Origin: Nocardia aobensis NBRC 100429
GTDB taxonomy: Bacteria > Actinomycetota > Actinomycetes > Mycobacteriales > Mycobacteriaceae
Length of the DNA: 64,000 nucleotides
Direction of reading: 5' to 3'
NCBI RefSeq assembly: GCF_000308375.1
Contig: NZ_BAFQ01000052.1
Span: 1-64,000, forward strand
Position numbers and translations under genes: made by a program. The notes under the pieces are model-generated. The model did not search any database. It saw only the letters and a list, made by a program, of their open reading frames with translations, and had not been told where the DNA came from. Within the stretch, counting starts at the first letter, position 1. Every line of letters begins with the position of its first letter. This document shows positions 8,537-16,162 of this stretch, piece after piece.

Positions 8537-9235
8537 TCAGGCCCCGGCAGCGCTCTGTTCCCGCCGAGCCGGCCGCGCGTCAGCCGCTTCGTTGTGGTTG
8601 TGCAGGGCGCGGTATCCGAGGAAGTACATCCACAATTGCGTGCCCCAGGTGGCCAGCGCGGCGGTGTAGAAGATCGTGCGGAGCTCGTCGTCACCGGGGA
8701 TCGGGAAGAAGTCGTAGGTGATGGCGATGGCGAATCCGGCGGCGGTGGCCGCGAGAGTTCCGACGGTCTTCACCTTCTCGCCGACCGCCCACAGTCGGCC
8801 CGCGAAGTAGATGAGGAACAGCGACGTCGCAACGTTGACGACCACGTAGTAGGTGGCCGGGCCCAGCGCGAAGTGGGCGTGGAACTGCTGAAAGTACAGG
8901 CCGGCGATGGTGGCGAGCACGAAGACGCCGATGTCGGTGGCGAGCGTGGGCTTGTACCGGTGTGTGACGCGCATCAAGCCCATGACGAGGATCAGCGTGA
9001 TGCCGACCGATCGGGAGAACGCGTCCAGGAAGCAGGCAAACTTGAACATGAGCCCGTCTTCGCTGCCCTTGATCGCGGACCAGACGAGGAAGTTGGTGCC
9101 CGACGTGGCGACGATCATCCATTCGAGGCCGAGCAGGTAGTTCTGGTAGCGCCGGATGAATTTCCATCCGTAGAAGAATCCGGCGAAGATCATCCACAGG
9201 TCGGCGACCATGAAGAGTAGTTCTTTGATTTCCAT
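8537..9235 (-). CDS. Seven-helix membrane protein of unknown family (copy A)
   Basis: A 232-residue integral membrane protein with about seven hydrophobic segments, near residues 4-24, 32-54, 64-90, 97-116, 127-148, 158-178 and 187-208. Well-preserved stretches shared with copy B (28924-29625) are EWMIVATSGTNFL, FLDAFSRSVGITLILV, VTHRYKP and TIFYxxALxTWG. I do not recognise the family. Its position between an MFS transporter and a FAD oxidase, and the duplicated pairing with that oxidase, suggest it works with the flavoprotein, for instance as a membrane anchor, electron acceptor or substrate channel. That role is inference. Confidence 0.8.
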   Translation of the reverse strand: MEIKELLFMVADLWMIFAGFFYGWKFIRRYQNYLLGLEWMIVATSGTNFLVWSAIKGSEDGLMFKFACFLDAFSRSVGITLILVMGLMRVTHRYKPTLATDIGVFVLATIAGLYFQQFHAHFALGPATYYVVVNVATSLFLIYFAGRLWAVGEKVKTVGTLAATAAGFAIAITYDFFPIPGDDELRTIFYTAALATWGTQLWMYFLGYRALHNHNEAADARPARREQSAAGA

Positions 9236-9269
9236 TGTCTCTCAATTCCTTCGGCTGGCTTCAGCTGGA

Positions 9270-10739
9270 TCAGGACACGGCGACTGCGGCGCGCCGGCGA
9301 GAACGTGCGCGTGAGATCAGGACCGTCGCCAGGACACCTGCGGCCAGGACGGCGGAAATCCAGTAGCTCGTGCCGTACAAGCCCTTGTCGGCGACCGTGA
9401 TGTCCGTGCCCGGAACGTGGACGACCGAGGCACTGAGAACACCGGTGATCAACGCGGTGCCGAAGGCGAAGCCGACAGCCATGGAGGTACCGGCTACGCC
9501 GGCGGCCATTCCGGCCTTCTCTTCGGGAACTGCTATCTGCACGACGGTGAAGCCCGCGGCATATCCCATGCTGCATCCGAGCCCGATGACGCCGGCCCCC
9601 ACGAGGTTCTGCCACGCGTGGTCGTGGGCGAGTGCCAGCCAGGCCAGGCCGGCGACACAGACGAGTGCTCCCACCACGAAGACGCGGGACGCGTGTCCCT
9701 TGGCGATCGGGCCCTCGGCGATGCGGCCTCCGACCCGGAACAGCACAGCGAAGGGCACCATCAGCAACCCCGTTTGCAGCGCGGAGAGTCCGAGCCCATA
9801 CGCGTCCGAGGGCTGCAGGGAATCGGGATCGATCTGGCTGTAGGTGCTGAGCAGCAACAGGAACGCCGCGTTCACTGCCGCGAACAACGCGATCGCCACG
9901 CTCGCCGCGGTGACGAACGGCGATTTCAGCATGGCGACATCGAAGACGGCCGCCGACGACTTGCGCTCGACGCGTACCCACAGTGCGGCAGCGACGATAC
10001 CGCCGATCAGTGGAATGAGAGCCCCGGCGCCCCAGACCAAGCCCTGGGTCAAAGCGAGCAGCAGCGCCGCGACCCAGCCGATCATCCACACCGTTCCGAG
10101 CGCGCCGATCCGGCCGGTGGGCTCCGCGGGCGGGGCGTGCGGAATCACGACGAACGAGATGACCGTCGTCGCGGCGAAGGCGGCGGTGAGGACGCAGAAG
10201 AAGCTACGCAGCGACAGGTATTCGACGATCAGGCCGCCGCCGATCATGCCCACGACGATGCCGAGGCCGGTGGCGACGACCAGGACTTTGACCGCGGTCG
10301 CGACCCCGTTGTCGGCCAGATTCCGCCGGAGAAATCCCAGCGGCAGCAGCTGCGCCGCCCCGCCGATTCCCATGAGCGCGGCCCCGATGAGCAGGGCCGG
10401 GTAGGAATCTCCGACGGCGGGGACGAACGCTCCCAGCGTGAGGCATCCGGCGGCGAATACGGTCGCGTTGCGGTCGCCGAAGACGTCGGCCAGGCGTGGC
10501 AGCAGGATGAAGCCCGCCCCGCCGCCCAGTGTGAGCACGGTGTAGATCCAGGTGGTCTCGGAAACCGTGGCGAGACCGTACTGCGCCTGAATGATCGGCA
10601 GCAGCGGCGGCAGGACGAAGATGATCGCATTGGTCAGGGTGACCAGCAGGGCGCCGACTCCGATCAGCACCCCTCTCGGCGGCGCGCCACCAGCGCTCGA
10701 ATCCCGGCCTGCGCCGGTCGTTTCATTGATTTCGGTCAT
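9270..10739 (-). CDS. MFS transporter, drug:H+ antiporter (DHA2-like)
   Basis: A 489-residue major facilitator protein with about 14 hydrophobic helices. It begins after a polar N-terminal tail of about 30 residues; the first helix starts at GVLIGVGALLVTLTNAIIF. The usual loop after helix 2 is present (LPRLADVFGDRNATVFAAG). ATG 10739 is taken as the start because GGAGA lies just upstream; an in-frame ATG 153 bases further upstream would run through the promoter region. It heads an operon with the seven-helix protein and FAD oxidase A. Two copies of the shared 25-bp operator lie in its promoter. It may import the amine substrate or export a toxic intermediate. Confidence 0.85.
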   Translation of the reverse strand: MTEINETTGAGRDSSAGGAPPRGVLIGVGALLVTLTNAIIFVLPPLLPIIQAQYGLATVSETTWIYTVLTLGGGAGFILLPRLADVFGDRNATVFAAGCLTLGAFVPAVGDSYPALLIGAALMGIGGAAQLLPLGFLRRNLADNGVATAVKVLVVATGLGIVVGMIGGGLIVEYLSLRSFFCVLTAAFAATTVISFVVIPHAPPAEPTGRIGALGTVWMIGWVAALLLALTQGLVWGAGALIPLIGGIVAAALWVRVERKSSAAVFDVAMLKSPFVTAASVAIALFAAVNAAFLLLLSTYSQIDPDSLQPSDAYGLGLSALQTGLLMVPFAVLFRVGGRIAEGPIAKGHASRVFVVGALVCVAGLAWLALAHDHAWQNLVGAGVIGLGCSMGYAAGFTVVQIAVPEEKAGMAAGVAGTSMAVGFAFGTALITGVLSASVVHVPGTDITVADKGLYGTSYWISAVLAAGVLATVLISRARSRRRAAVAVS

Positions 10740-10832
10740 TGTCGTTCTCCATAGAATCGGCGGTCTGATCCGCGCATTCGCGGGAAGCTGCCGCGCCGAG
10801 TTGTGATCCGCGCCATAGACTAGGAGGTATGT

Positions 10833-10857
10833 AGTCATATGATCAAGGTATTTGACC
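10833..10857 (-). promoter_or_regulatory. Shared 25-bp operator, site 1 (MFS operon)
   Basis: An imperfect inverted repeat, AGTCATATGA-TCAAG-GTATTTGACC. The left arm matches the consensus AGTCAWWTGA-N5-TCAWWTGACT at all ten positions and the right arm at seven. Read towards the MFS gene, the last operator base starts a TACATA sequence that could serve as the -10. Confidence 0.65.
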
Positions 10858-10910
10858 AACTCTTTGCAATAGAGATTCTGGGATCGACGCATATATAGGG
10901 GTCTAGCTGC

Positions 10911-10935
10911 AATAATATGAGTTGATCAAATGAAC
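10911..10935 (-). promoter_or_regulatory. Shared 25-bp operator, site 2 (MFS operon)
   Basis: AATAATATGA-GTTGA-TCAAATGAAC matches the shared consensus at eight of ten bases in each arm. It is 78 bases from site 1, centre to centre, and further from the MFS start. It could be an auxiliary site for the same regulator. Confidence 0.5.
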
Positions 10936-11098
10936 GACTCTAGGTGAAATCGGCGTTGTTTCCGAGTGGTAGAAAGCGGCGCTCTGGAGGGGAACGGCAG
11001 CGATTCCTGCTGAGTTTCGGCGATCCGCTTCGGTCCTTGCGGCGTTGCCAAGGTGCCGTTTGCCGGACCGGTATCGGGGCGCTCTGAAAACTCGGGAG

Positions 11099-11115
11099 AT
11101 GTTGTCCAACAACAT
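11099..11115. other. Short dyad ATGTTGT-CCA-ACAACAT
   Basis: A seven-base-arm perfect dyad lies just beside the larger hairpin at 11122-11168, downstream of the esterase gene. It may be part of the same termination or processing structure. The rest of the 10740-11223 region holds the two operators above and no recognisable gene. Confidence 0.35.
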
Positions 11116-11121
11116 ATTCAA

Positions 11122-11168
11122 CGCTTCGGAGGTGTGCGCATCACGCTGATGCGCACACCTCCGAAGCG
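11122..11168 (-). terminator. Perfect 22-bp hairpin with three-base loop
   Basis: Two arms of 22 bases pair exactly around the loop CGC (11144-11146). It lies about 55 bases after the stop of the minus-strand esterase gene and is the natural place for its transcript to end. The stem is unusually long and perfect for a simple terminator, and there is no strong T-run. It could also be a remnant of a small mobile element. Confidence 0.55.
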
Positions 11169-11223
11169 CGGACGGGGTCGTCCGGTCAGCCGCTCGATGG
11201 GATCGGCTCGGGCCGCTCTGGCG

Positions 11224-12183
11224 TCACCGACGGACGAGCCGGCGCAGATAGGCGCACACGTCCTCGATCGCCTGCTCGGTCTTGGCGAATACGCCCACTT
11301 CGGTGAAGAAGCCGTGGAACACCCCCGCGTACCGCGTGGTCACGACGGCGACGCCGGACCGATGCAGACGTGCGGCGTACGCCTCCGCATCGTCGCGGAT
11401 CGGGTCCACTTCCGCGGTGAGGATCAACGCGGGGGGCAGCCCGTGCAGCGACTCCGCGCGGATCGGCGCCGCAAGAGGGTCGGCACGGTCCTGATAGTCG
11501 GGTCCCCGGTACTGCTCGATGAGCCATTTGGAATCCGCACTGGTCAGAAGCGGTGCATCGGCGAACTCCGTCCAGGATGGCGCGGTAAAGGAGTCGTCGA
11601 CCGGCGGATACGCGAGCACCTGCGCCATCGGCAGCGGGAGCTCGCCGTCGCGAAGCGCGAGGCAGAGTCCGGCTGCGAGAGCGCCGCCCGCCGAATCGCC
11701 GCCCACCGCGATGCGGTCGTAGTCGATCGCCAGATCGCGAGCGTGCTCGCGGAGCCACAGATATGCGTCGACACAGTCCTCGAGCGCGGCCGGATACGGA
11801 TTTTCCGGTGCGAGCCGATACTCCAGCGAGACGACCACGAAACCCGAGCGAGCCGCGATGGCCCGGCAGAGCTCGTCGACGCCGTCGAGGGTGCCGAGGA
11901 TGAACCCGCCGCCGTGCATGTAGAGCAGAGCGGGAGGGTCCGACTCGACTGTGGCCCGATAGAGCCGGGCCCTCAAAGTTCCTGCGCGGGAAGATATCTC
12001 GATGTTCTCAACCTGGTCGATCGCCGTGAGGGGATGTTCGCGCGGCCGCGTCGCGAGCAGTTCGCGCGCGGTGGCGGGCCCCAGTTCGCGGAGTGGCTTC
12101 GGGAGCGCCCTCGCGATAGCTTGCGCGGCCGCCTGCGCGTCCGCGTCCAGCAAATCCCAGTACGCGGGTGTCGGTGTAAGCAT
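11224..12183 (-). CDS. Alpha/beta hydrolase, HSL-type esterase/lactonase
   Basis: A 319-residue hydrolase of the hormone-sensitive-lipase family (alpha/beta hydrolase fold 3). The oxyanion-hole motif HGGGF is at residues 90-94. The nucleophile is Ser164 in GDSAGG, and the acid and base follow near EVDPIRDD and FHGF. ATG 12183 has an AGAGGA ribosome site. The gene is divergent from the SCP2/GS-like operon across one shared 25-bp operator. A monooxygenase of Baeyer-Villiger type lies in the same putative regulon, so hydrolysis of the resulting ester or lactone is a plausible role. Specificity cannot be read directly. Confidence 0.85.
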   Translation of the reverse strand: MLTPTPAYWDLLDADAQAAAQAIARALPKPLRELGPATARELLATRPREHPLTAIDQVENIEISSRAGTLRARLYRATVESDPPALLYMHGGGFILGTLDGVDELCRAIAARSGFVVVSLEYRLAPENPYPAALEDCVDAYLWLREHARDLAIDYDRIAVGGDSAGGALAAGLCLALRDGELPLPMAQVLAYPPVDDSFTAPSWTEFADAPLLTSADSKWLIEQYRGPDYQDRADPLAAPIRAESLHGLPPALILTAEVDPIRDDAEAYAARLHRSGVAVVTTRYAGVFHGFFTEVGVFAKTEQAIEDVCAYLRRLVRR

Positions 12184-12230
12184 CGGCGATCCTCTTCGAG
12201 TTGTTGACAACGAGTGACGTATGCCTCACG

Positions 12231-12265
12231 ATCATAGTCACGTGACCCAGACAACTGACTATGAC
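12231..12265. promoter_or_regulatory. Divergent promoter with shared operator, site 3 (12236-12260)
   Basis: The operator AGTCACGTGA-CCCAG-ACAACTGACT matches the shared consensus at eight of ten bases in each arm. A -10 hexamer abuts each end: TATGAT on the minus strand (12236 down to 12231) for the esterase, and TATGAC at 12260-12265 on the plus strand for the SCP2/GS-like operon. A protein bound here would cover the -35/-10 spacer of both promoters. Confidence 0.65.
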
Positions 12266-12339
12266 GGTTGCGTTCTCACTCGAGGTCTGCTGCTGCCGCG
12301 CGCGCCACACGATCTCGCGTAGTCGAAAGGACACCGAAG

Positions 12340-13005
12340 ATGACCGAAACCACGATCGACCGCGTGGTGCCCAGCGCCGGCGCGGCCGCAGGCATCGACA
12401 TACGGATCGAGGACGATGCCACGCCGATCGTCCGGCTGATCGGCCGGACACTGCGCGATTCCGCACGCGCCGGCCATGCGCTGTCGGCGCTGCGACGGAC
12501 CGCGGCGACGGTGGCGATCCGCTCACACGACACGCCCCAGTCCGCGACGATCGCTTTCGGCGACGGTGTTGTCGAGGTGTCCAGCGGTGTGTTCACCGAA
12601 CCCGATGCCACCCTCACCGTCGACCTGAATGCCAGGTTCGCCGCGATCGGCGACCCGGTGGGTGACCAGGATCTGGTTGCCGACGTCTCGGCCGCACTGA
12701 CACCGCCGCTGCCCGATTGGCGCGCGGCCGCCGAGCACTTCTGGACGGTATCGCGCTCGGTGCCGGGCGTTCCGGACATGCTCATCGCTGTCACCGAGGG
12801 GCCCGAGGGAGTGGAGCAGATCGTCTGCGGTGAGGGGGAGACCCACTACGTGATCGCCGGTGCGCAGGAGACGCTGGCCGGCGTGTTCTCCGGTGTGGAC
12901 GATCTGTTCGCGACCTTGGCCACCGGTGCCCTCGGAATTCAAGGCACCCTCTCTCAACTGTCGGTCATGATCGGCGCATCCTGGAAGGCTCGTTTCGATG
13001 TCTGA
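12340..13005 (+). CDS. SCP2-sterol-transfer-like protein, GS-operon partner
   Basis: A 221-residue soluble protein whose second half has the look of an SCP2-like lipid-binding domain: alternating hydrophobic strands, then GDPVGDQD and a C-terminal GALGIQGTLSQLSVM helix. The first 100 residues may be a divergent repeat of the same fold. ATG 12340 is chosen because GAAAGGA lies eight bases upstream. Its end overlaps the start of the GS-like gene by eight bases, so the two are probably translated together. A role in holding or presenting a hydrophobic amine substrate to the ligase is possible but unproven. I am not certain of the family. Confidence 0.6.
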   Translation: MTETTIDRVVPSAGAAAGIDIRIEDDATPIVRLIGRTLRDSARAGHALSALRRTAATVAIRSHDTPQSATIAFGDGVVEVSSGVFTEPDATLTVDLNARFAAIGDPVGDQDLVADVSAALTPPLPDWRAAAEHFWTVSRSVPGVPDMLIAVTEGPEGVEQIVCGEGETHYVIAGAQETLAGVFSGVDDLFATLATGALGIQGTLSQLSVMIGASWKARFDV

Positions 13006-14365
13006 AATCACCATCGCCACTTCGGAATTCGGCGTCCGCGGCTCCGACGTCCGCGCCGTGCGGCTGGAGGCCACCAATCACGAGGGGTGTTTCCTCGGCA
13101 AGAATGTCTCGCCGAAGAAGTTCGACGCGAGCGCGGCGTCGGGATTCAATTTCGCCGACCTGCTGTTCGGACTCGACCTCGGCAACGCTCCCAGCATGGG
13201 CTTCGCCTATCCGGGCTGGCGTGGGCACCTCGACGACGTCAGCTTCAAACCGGATATGTCGACGCTGGTCGAGTGGGAACCGGGACTGCAGTCGGTGATC
13301 GGCGACTACTGGCTGAAGGACGGCACACCGGTTCCGATCTGCCCGCGCAACCTGGTACGAAAGATGGTCGATCGGCTGGCGACCCTCGGGTACACCGCGA
13401 CCATCGCGGTCGAGATCGAAACGACCCTGTTCTCGGAGTCGATCGACGAGGCTCGGGCGCGTGGCTACCGCGACCTCACTCCGCTCGGCGGATCCGCCGG
13501 CACCGCATACCATCTCGCGAAGTCGAAAGACTGGATCGACTACATGACGGCGGTGTCGCGGCGCCTCGACGAGCTGGGCATCGAGTGGGAGGCCTGGAGC
13601 GACGAGGACGCGGCCGGGCAGGTGGAGCTCAACCTGGTACCGGGCGATCCGATCGGGGTCTGTGATGCGTGGGCGCGCACCCGTCAGGTGATGCGCGAGG
13701 TCGCGTTCGAGCAGGGGCGCTCGGTCACGTTCATGGCCAAGCCGACCGCGGGCTACGGGCAGGCGTCGCACATCAATCTCTCGCTGCAGCGCGACGGCGT
13801 GAACGCGTTCTACGCCGAAGACGGGCCTTCGGAGACGATGCGCCACGCCATCGGTGGTCTGATCGCGACGCTGGAGGGCAACACCTCGATCGTGTTGCCG
13901 CAGATCACTTCCTACCGCCGGCTGGTGGATCTCAGTGGTCCGCCGGTCACCGTCAGCTGGGGCATCAGCAACAAGACCACCGCCGTCCGGGCGGTGTGCG
14001 GGCACCCGTCCTACTCTCGGCTCGAGTACCGCCTCCCGGGTGCGGACGCGAACCTCTATCTCGCTACCGCGGGCGTGCTGGCCGGTGTGATCGCCGGCCT
14101 CGAACGCGAGATCGAGCCGCCGGATCCGGTGTCGGATATGGCCTGGTGCATGCCGCCCGGCATCAAGCGACTGCCCGACACCATCACCAAGGCGGCCGAA
14201 GCGCTCGACGCCGACCCCCTTCTGCGGGAGCTGCTGGGCGACGAGTTCGTCGACTACTGGATCGGCACCCGCCGGTGGGAGTGGATGCAGTTCCACACCG
14301 GCGGAGGTGACCCGTTCGCCGAACTCTCGGAATGGGAGTCCGCACGCTACTTCGAGTTCCCGTGA
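12998..14365 (+). CDS. Glutamine-synthetase-like gamma-glutamylamine ligase
   Basis: A 455-residue protein of the glutamine synthetase superfamily. It has the GS catalytic-domain features: the VEIETTLF metal strand, the FMAKPTAGYGQASHINLSL segment (glutamate and ATP site), and the C-terminal RLEYRLPGADANLYLATAGVLAG helix. It is shorter than and divergent from nitrogen-assimilation GlnA and lacks the normal tyrosine adenylylation loop. PuuA-like enzymes of this class join glutamate to an amine with ATP. The overlapping downstream class I glutamine amidotransferase and the nearby FAD oxidases support that reading. The amine itself is unknown. Confidence 0.82.
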   Translation: MSEITIATSEFGVRGSDVRAVRLEATNHEGCFLGKNVSPKKFDASAASGFNFADLLFGLDLGNAPSMGFAYPGWRGHLDDVSFKPDMSTLVEWEPGLQSVIGDYWLKDGTPVPICPRNLVRKMVDRLATLGYTATIAVEIETTLFSESIDEARARGYRDLTPLGGSAGTAYHLAKSKDWIDYMTAVSRRLDELGIEWEAWSDEDAAGQVELNLVPGDPIGVCDAWARTRQVMREVAFEQGRSVTFMAKPTAGYGQASHINLSLQRDGVNAFYAEDGPSETMRHAIGGLIATLEGNTSIVLPQITSYRRLVDLSGPPVTVSWGISNKTTAVRAVCGHPSYSRLEYRLPGADANLYLATAGVLAGVIAGLEREIEPPDPVSDMAWCMPPGIKRLPDTITKAAEALDADPLLRELLGDEFVDYWIGTRRWEWMQFHTGGGDPFAELSEWESARYFEFP

Positions 14366-15153
14366 CCGCGGTGCGTGACTTCTCGACCGCCGCACGGCCG
14401 CTGATCGGCATCACGGGCAGGCGGTTCCGGCTGGGACTGGTGGACGGGTTGGACCACCGGTACGCGGACCGCCTCACCGACGCTTTCATGTCCGACTTCT
14501 CGGACCGGATCGCGCGGGCCGGCGGGATTCCGGTGATGCTGCCCTACGACGCGGACCCGGCCGCAGTGTGCCAGTGGTTGAGCGGGGTGGTCATCACCGG
14601 CGGTCAGGACGTTCATCCCGGTTGCTGGGGTGGTGATCCGACTGTGGTGCGTGCGATCGATGCGCGATCGGATCCGATGGTGCACGACCGGGAGCGGGAC
14701 GCGTACGAGATCGCGCTCGTGCGCGCGGCCATCGACACCGATACGCCGGTGCTCGGAGTGTGCCGCGGCCTGCAGGTTCTGAATGTCGCGCGGGGCGGCA
14801 CGCTGATCGCGGATCTCCCGGCGGGCCCGGTGCGGCATCTGTCGGAGCGGGCCGCGCTCACCGACGGTACACCTGATCATGTGGTGTCGTTCGCGCCCGG
14901 ATCCGTTGCGCAGACGCTGTTCGGGGACCGCGCGGTGACCAACTCGTGGCATCATCAGGCTGTCGACGTGTGTGGCGAGGGTCTGGTCGTCACGGGCCGG
15001 ACCGCGGACGGCGTGGTCGAGGCGATCGAGCTTCCCGGTGCTCCCGTGCTGGGGGTCCAGTGGCATCCGGAGTGGATGGAACGCGACGACCGAGCTTTGA
15101 GTTGGGTCGTCGACGAAGCGGCCGAACGTCTGTGCGCCGGCCACGGCCTGTAA
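14362..15153 (+). CDS. Class I glutamine amidotransferase, PuuD-like gamma-glutamyl hydrolase
   Basis: A 263-residue peptidase C26/GATase1 protein. The catalytic Cys134 lies in GVCRGLQ, and the His235/Glu237 pair lies in QWHPEW. An N-terminal LIGITGRRF strand and GGQDVHPG loop complete the fold. In putrescine utilisation, PuuD hydrolyses gamma-glutamyl-GABA after the amine has been oxidised. GTG 14362 overlaps the GS-like stop codon by four bases, which makes translational coupling likely and favours it over an ATG 30 bases upstream. Together with the GS-like gene it forms the load/unload pair of a gamma-glutamylation pathway. Confidence 0.85.
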   Translation: MTAVRDFSTAARPLIGITGRRFRLGLVDGLDHRYADRLTDAFMSDFSDRIARAGGIPVMLPYDADPAAVCQWLSGVVITGGQDVHPGCWGGDPTVVRAIDARSDPMVHDRERDAYEIALVRAAIDTDTPVLGVCRGLQVLNVARGGTLIADLPAGPVRHLSERAALTDGTPDHVVSFAPGSVAQTLFGDRAVTNSWHHQAVDVCGEGLVVTGRTADGVVEAIELPGAPVLGVQWHPEWMERDDRALSWVVDEAAERLCAGHGL

Positions 15154-15304
15154 GAAGGCGCCCGTATGTCCACGGCCGGATGAGATCTGTTCTGCGGCAA
15201 GGGAATTCTGGCCGGTGCCGCCTCTCGCGGTACCGGCCCGATCCATTGCCCGGGAACGATGCGGGTTCGGCGGTTGTCGAGCGATACGACGAATCTCGGT
15301 TCGC

Positions 15305-15985
15305 TCAGCCGACATTCACCCAGGAGACCAACGAGCTCATTCCGGTCTTCGGCTGGACCGTGGGTCCGGGTGTCGGCTGCGCGGCCGAGACCGGTGATAC
15401 CAGTTTCGTGGCCAGCCACGCGTCGAGCACGGCGATGCTCATGGCCACCTGCCGGGCAGCCTCCTCGCGGTCGCCGAAGGTGAGCCAGTTCAGCGCGAAC
15501 CCGTCGGACAGCGCGGCGACGATGTAGCTGACTTCATCGATCGCTTCGGTCGGCAGCAGGCCGTCGCTGTTCGCCTTGTCGAGAATGGAACGCAGGACGG
15601 CGAAGGCTTGCTTGTAGACGATGCCCGCCGGGTTGCCGTCCTGGCGTTGTGCCCAGCTGATGAGCTCGATGGTCGCGGCCGCGAAGGCCGCCGCCTCGAG
15701 ATACCAGCTCATCACGCCGCGCAGGAGTTCCCGGGCGGTGGTCGGTACGTCGCCGTGGACATCGCTACGAGCGATGACCTCCTGGTACTCGGCGGCCACT
15801 CGCTCGAAGACGGCCGCGAACAGGAGCTCCTTCGAGGCGAAGCAATAGTGCAGCGTCGCCAGCGGAGCGCCGGCCTGTTCGGCGATGCGGCGGGTGGTCG
15901 CGCCGTCGACACCGTGGGTCGCGATCACCTGAATGGCCGCGTTGACGAGGTCGGTACGTCGTTCAGCCGCAGGGATCCGTGCCAC
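15305..15985 (-). CDS. TetR-family regulator, best candidate for the shared operator
   Basis: A 226-residue TetR protein. Its helix-turn-helix covers about residues 10-55 and includes TTRRIAEQAGAPLATLHYCFASKE; a helical ligand domain follows. It is divergent from the acyl-CoA ligase operon. A near-perfect 25-bp operator lies between the two genes at 16091-16115. A half-matching copy with the same TGATCAAG core lies at 16006-16030, just upstream of its own start. This position inside the regulon makes it the best candidate for the repressor that reads the shared operator. That assignment is inference. Confidence 0.85.
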   Translation of the reverse strand: MARIPAAERRTDLVNAAIQVIATHGVDGATTRRIAEQAGAPLATLHYCFASKELLFAAVFERVAAEYQEVIARSDVHGDVPTTARELLRGVMSWYLEAAAFAAATIELISWAQRQDGNPAGIVYKQAFAVLRSILDKANSDGLLPTEAIDEVSYIVAALSDGFALNWLTFGDREEAARQVAMSIAVLDAWLATKLVSPVSAAQPTPGPTVQPKTGMSSLVSWVNVG

Positions 15986-16005
15986 TGCTGCCTCCTGAAA
16001 TAGTT

Positions 16006-16030
16006 GGGCGAATGATCAAGTCTAACTCGA
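16006..16030 (-). promoter_or_regulatory. Weak copy of the shared operator (possible TetR autoregulation)
   Basis: The left arm GGGCGAATGA matches the consensus at seven of ten positions, and the TCAAG centre is identical to that of site 1. The right arm is poor, with four of ten. It lies 21 bases before the TetR start. Confidence 0.3.
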
Positions 16031-16090
16031 CAATATCACCGATCATGATCGCTCTCCGGTGGCTCGGAAAGGGCTGTGCGGCGCGAAGTG

Positions 16091-16120
16091 AGTCATTTGG
16101 CTTGATCAAATGACTATGAT
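16091..16120 (+). promoter_or_regulatory. Shared operator, site 4, with overlapping -10 (CoA ligase operon)
   Basis: AGTCATTTGG-CTTGA-TCAAATGACT (16091-16115) matches the consensus at nine and ten positions of the two arms. The final T is also the first base of a TATGAT -10 hexamer at 16115-16120. Transcription would start near 16127, leaving a leader of about 35 bases with a ribosome site. Confidence 0.68.
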
Positions 16121-16162
16121 CGCGCTAACGTTATGGCCGGCATCACATCGCAAGGAGAAACC

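Noticed and set aside
10740..10892. N-terminal extension of the MFS transporter
   Set aside because: The extra residues would span the operator and have no homologous pattern; ATG 10739 has a ribosome site.
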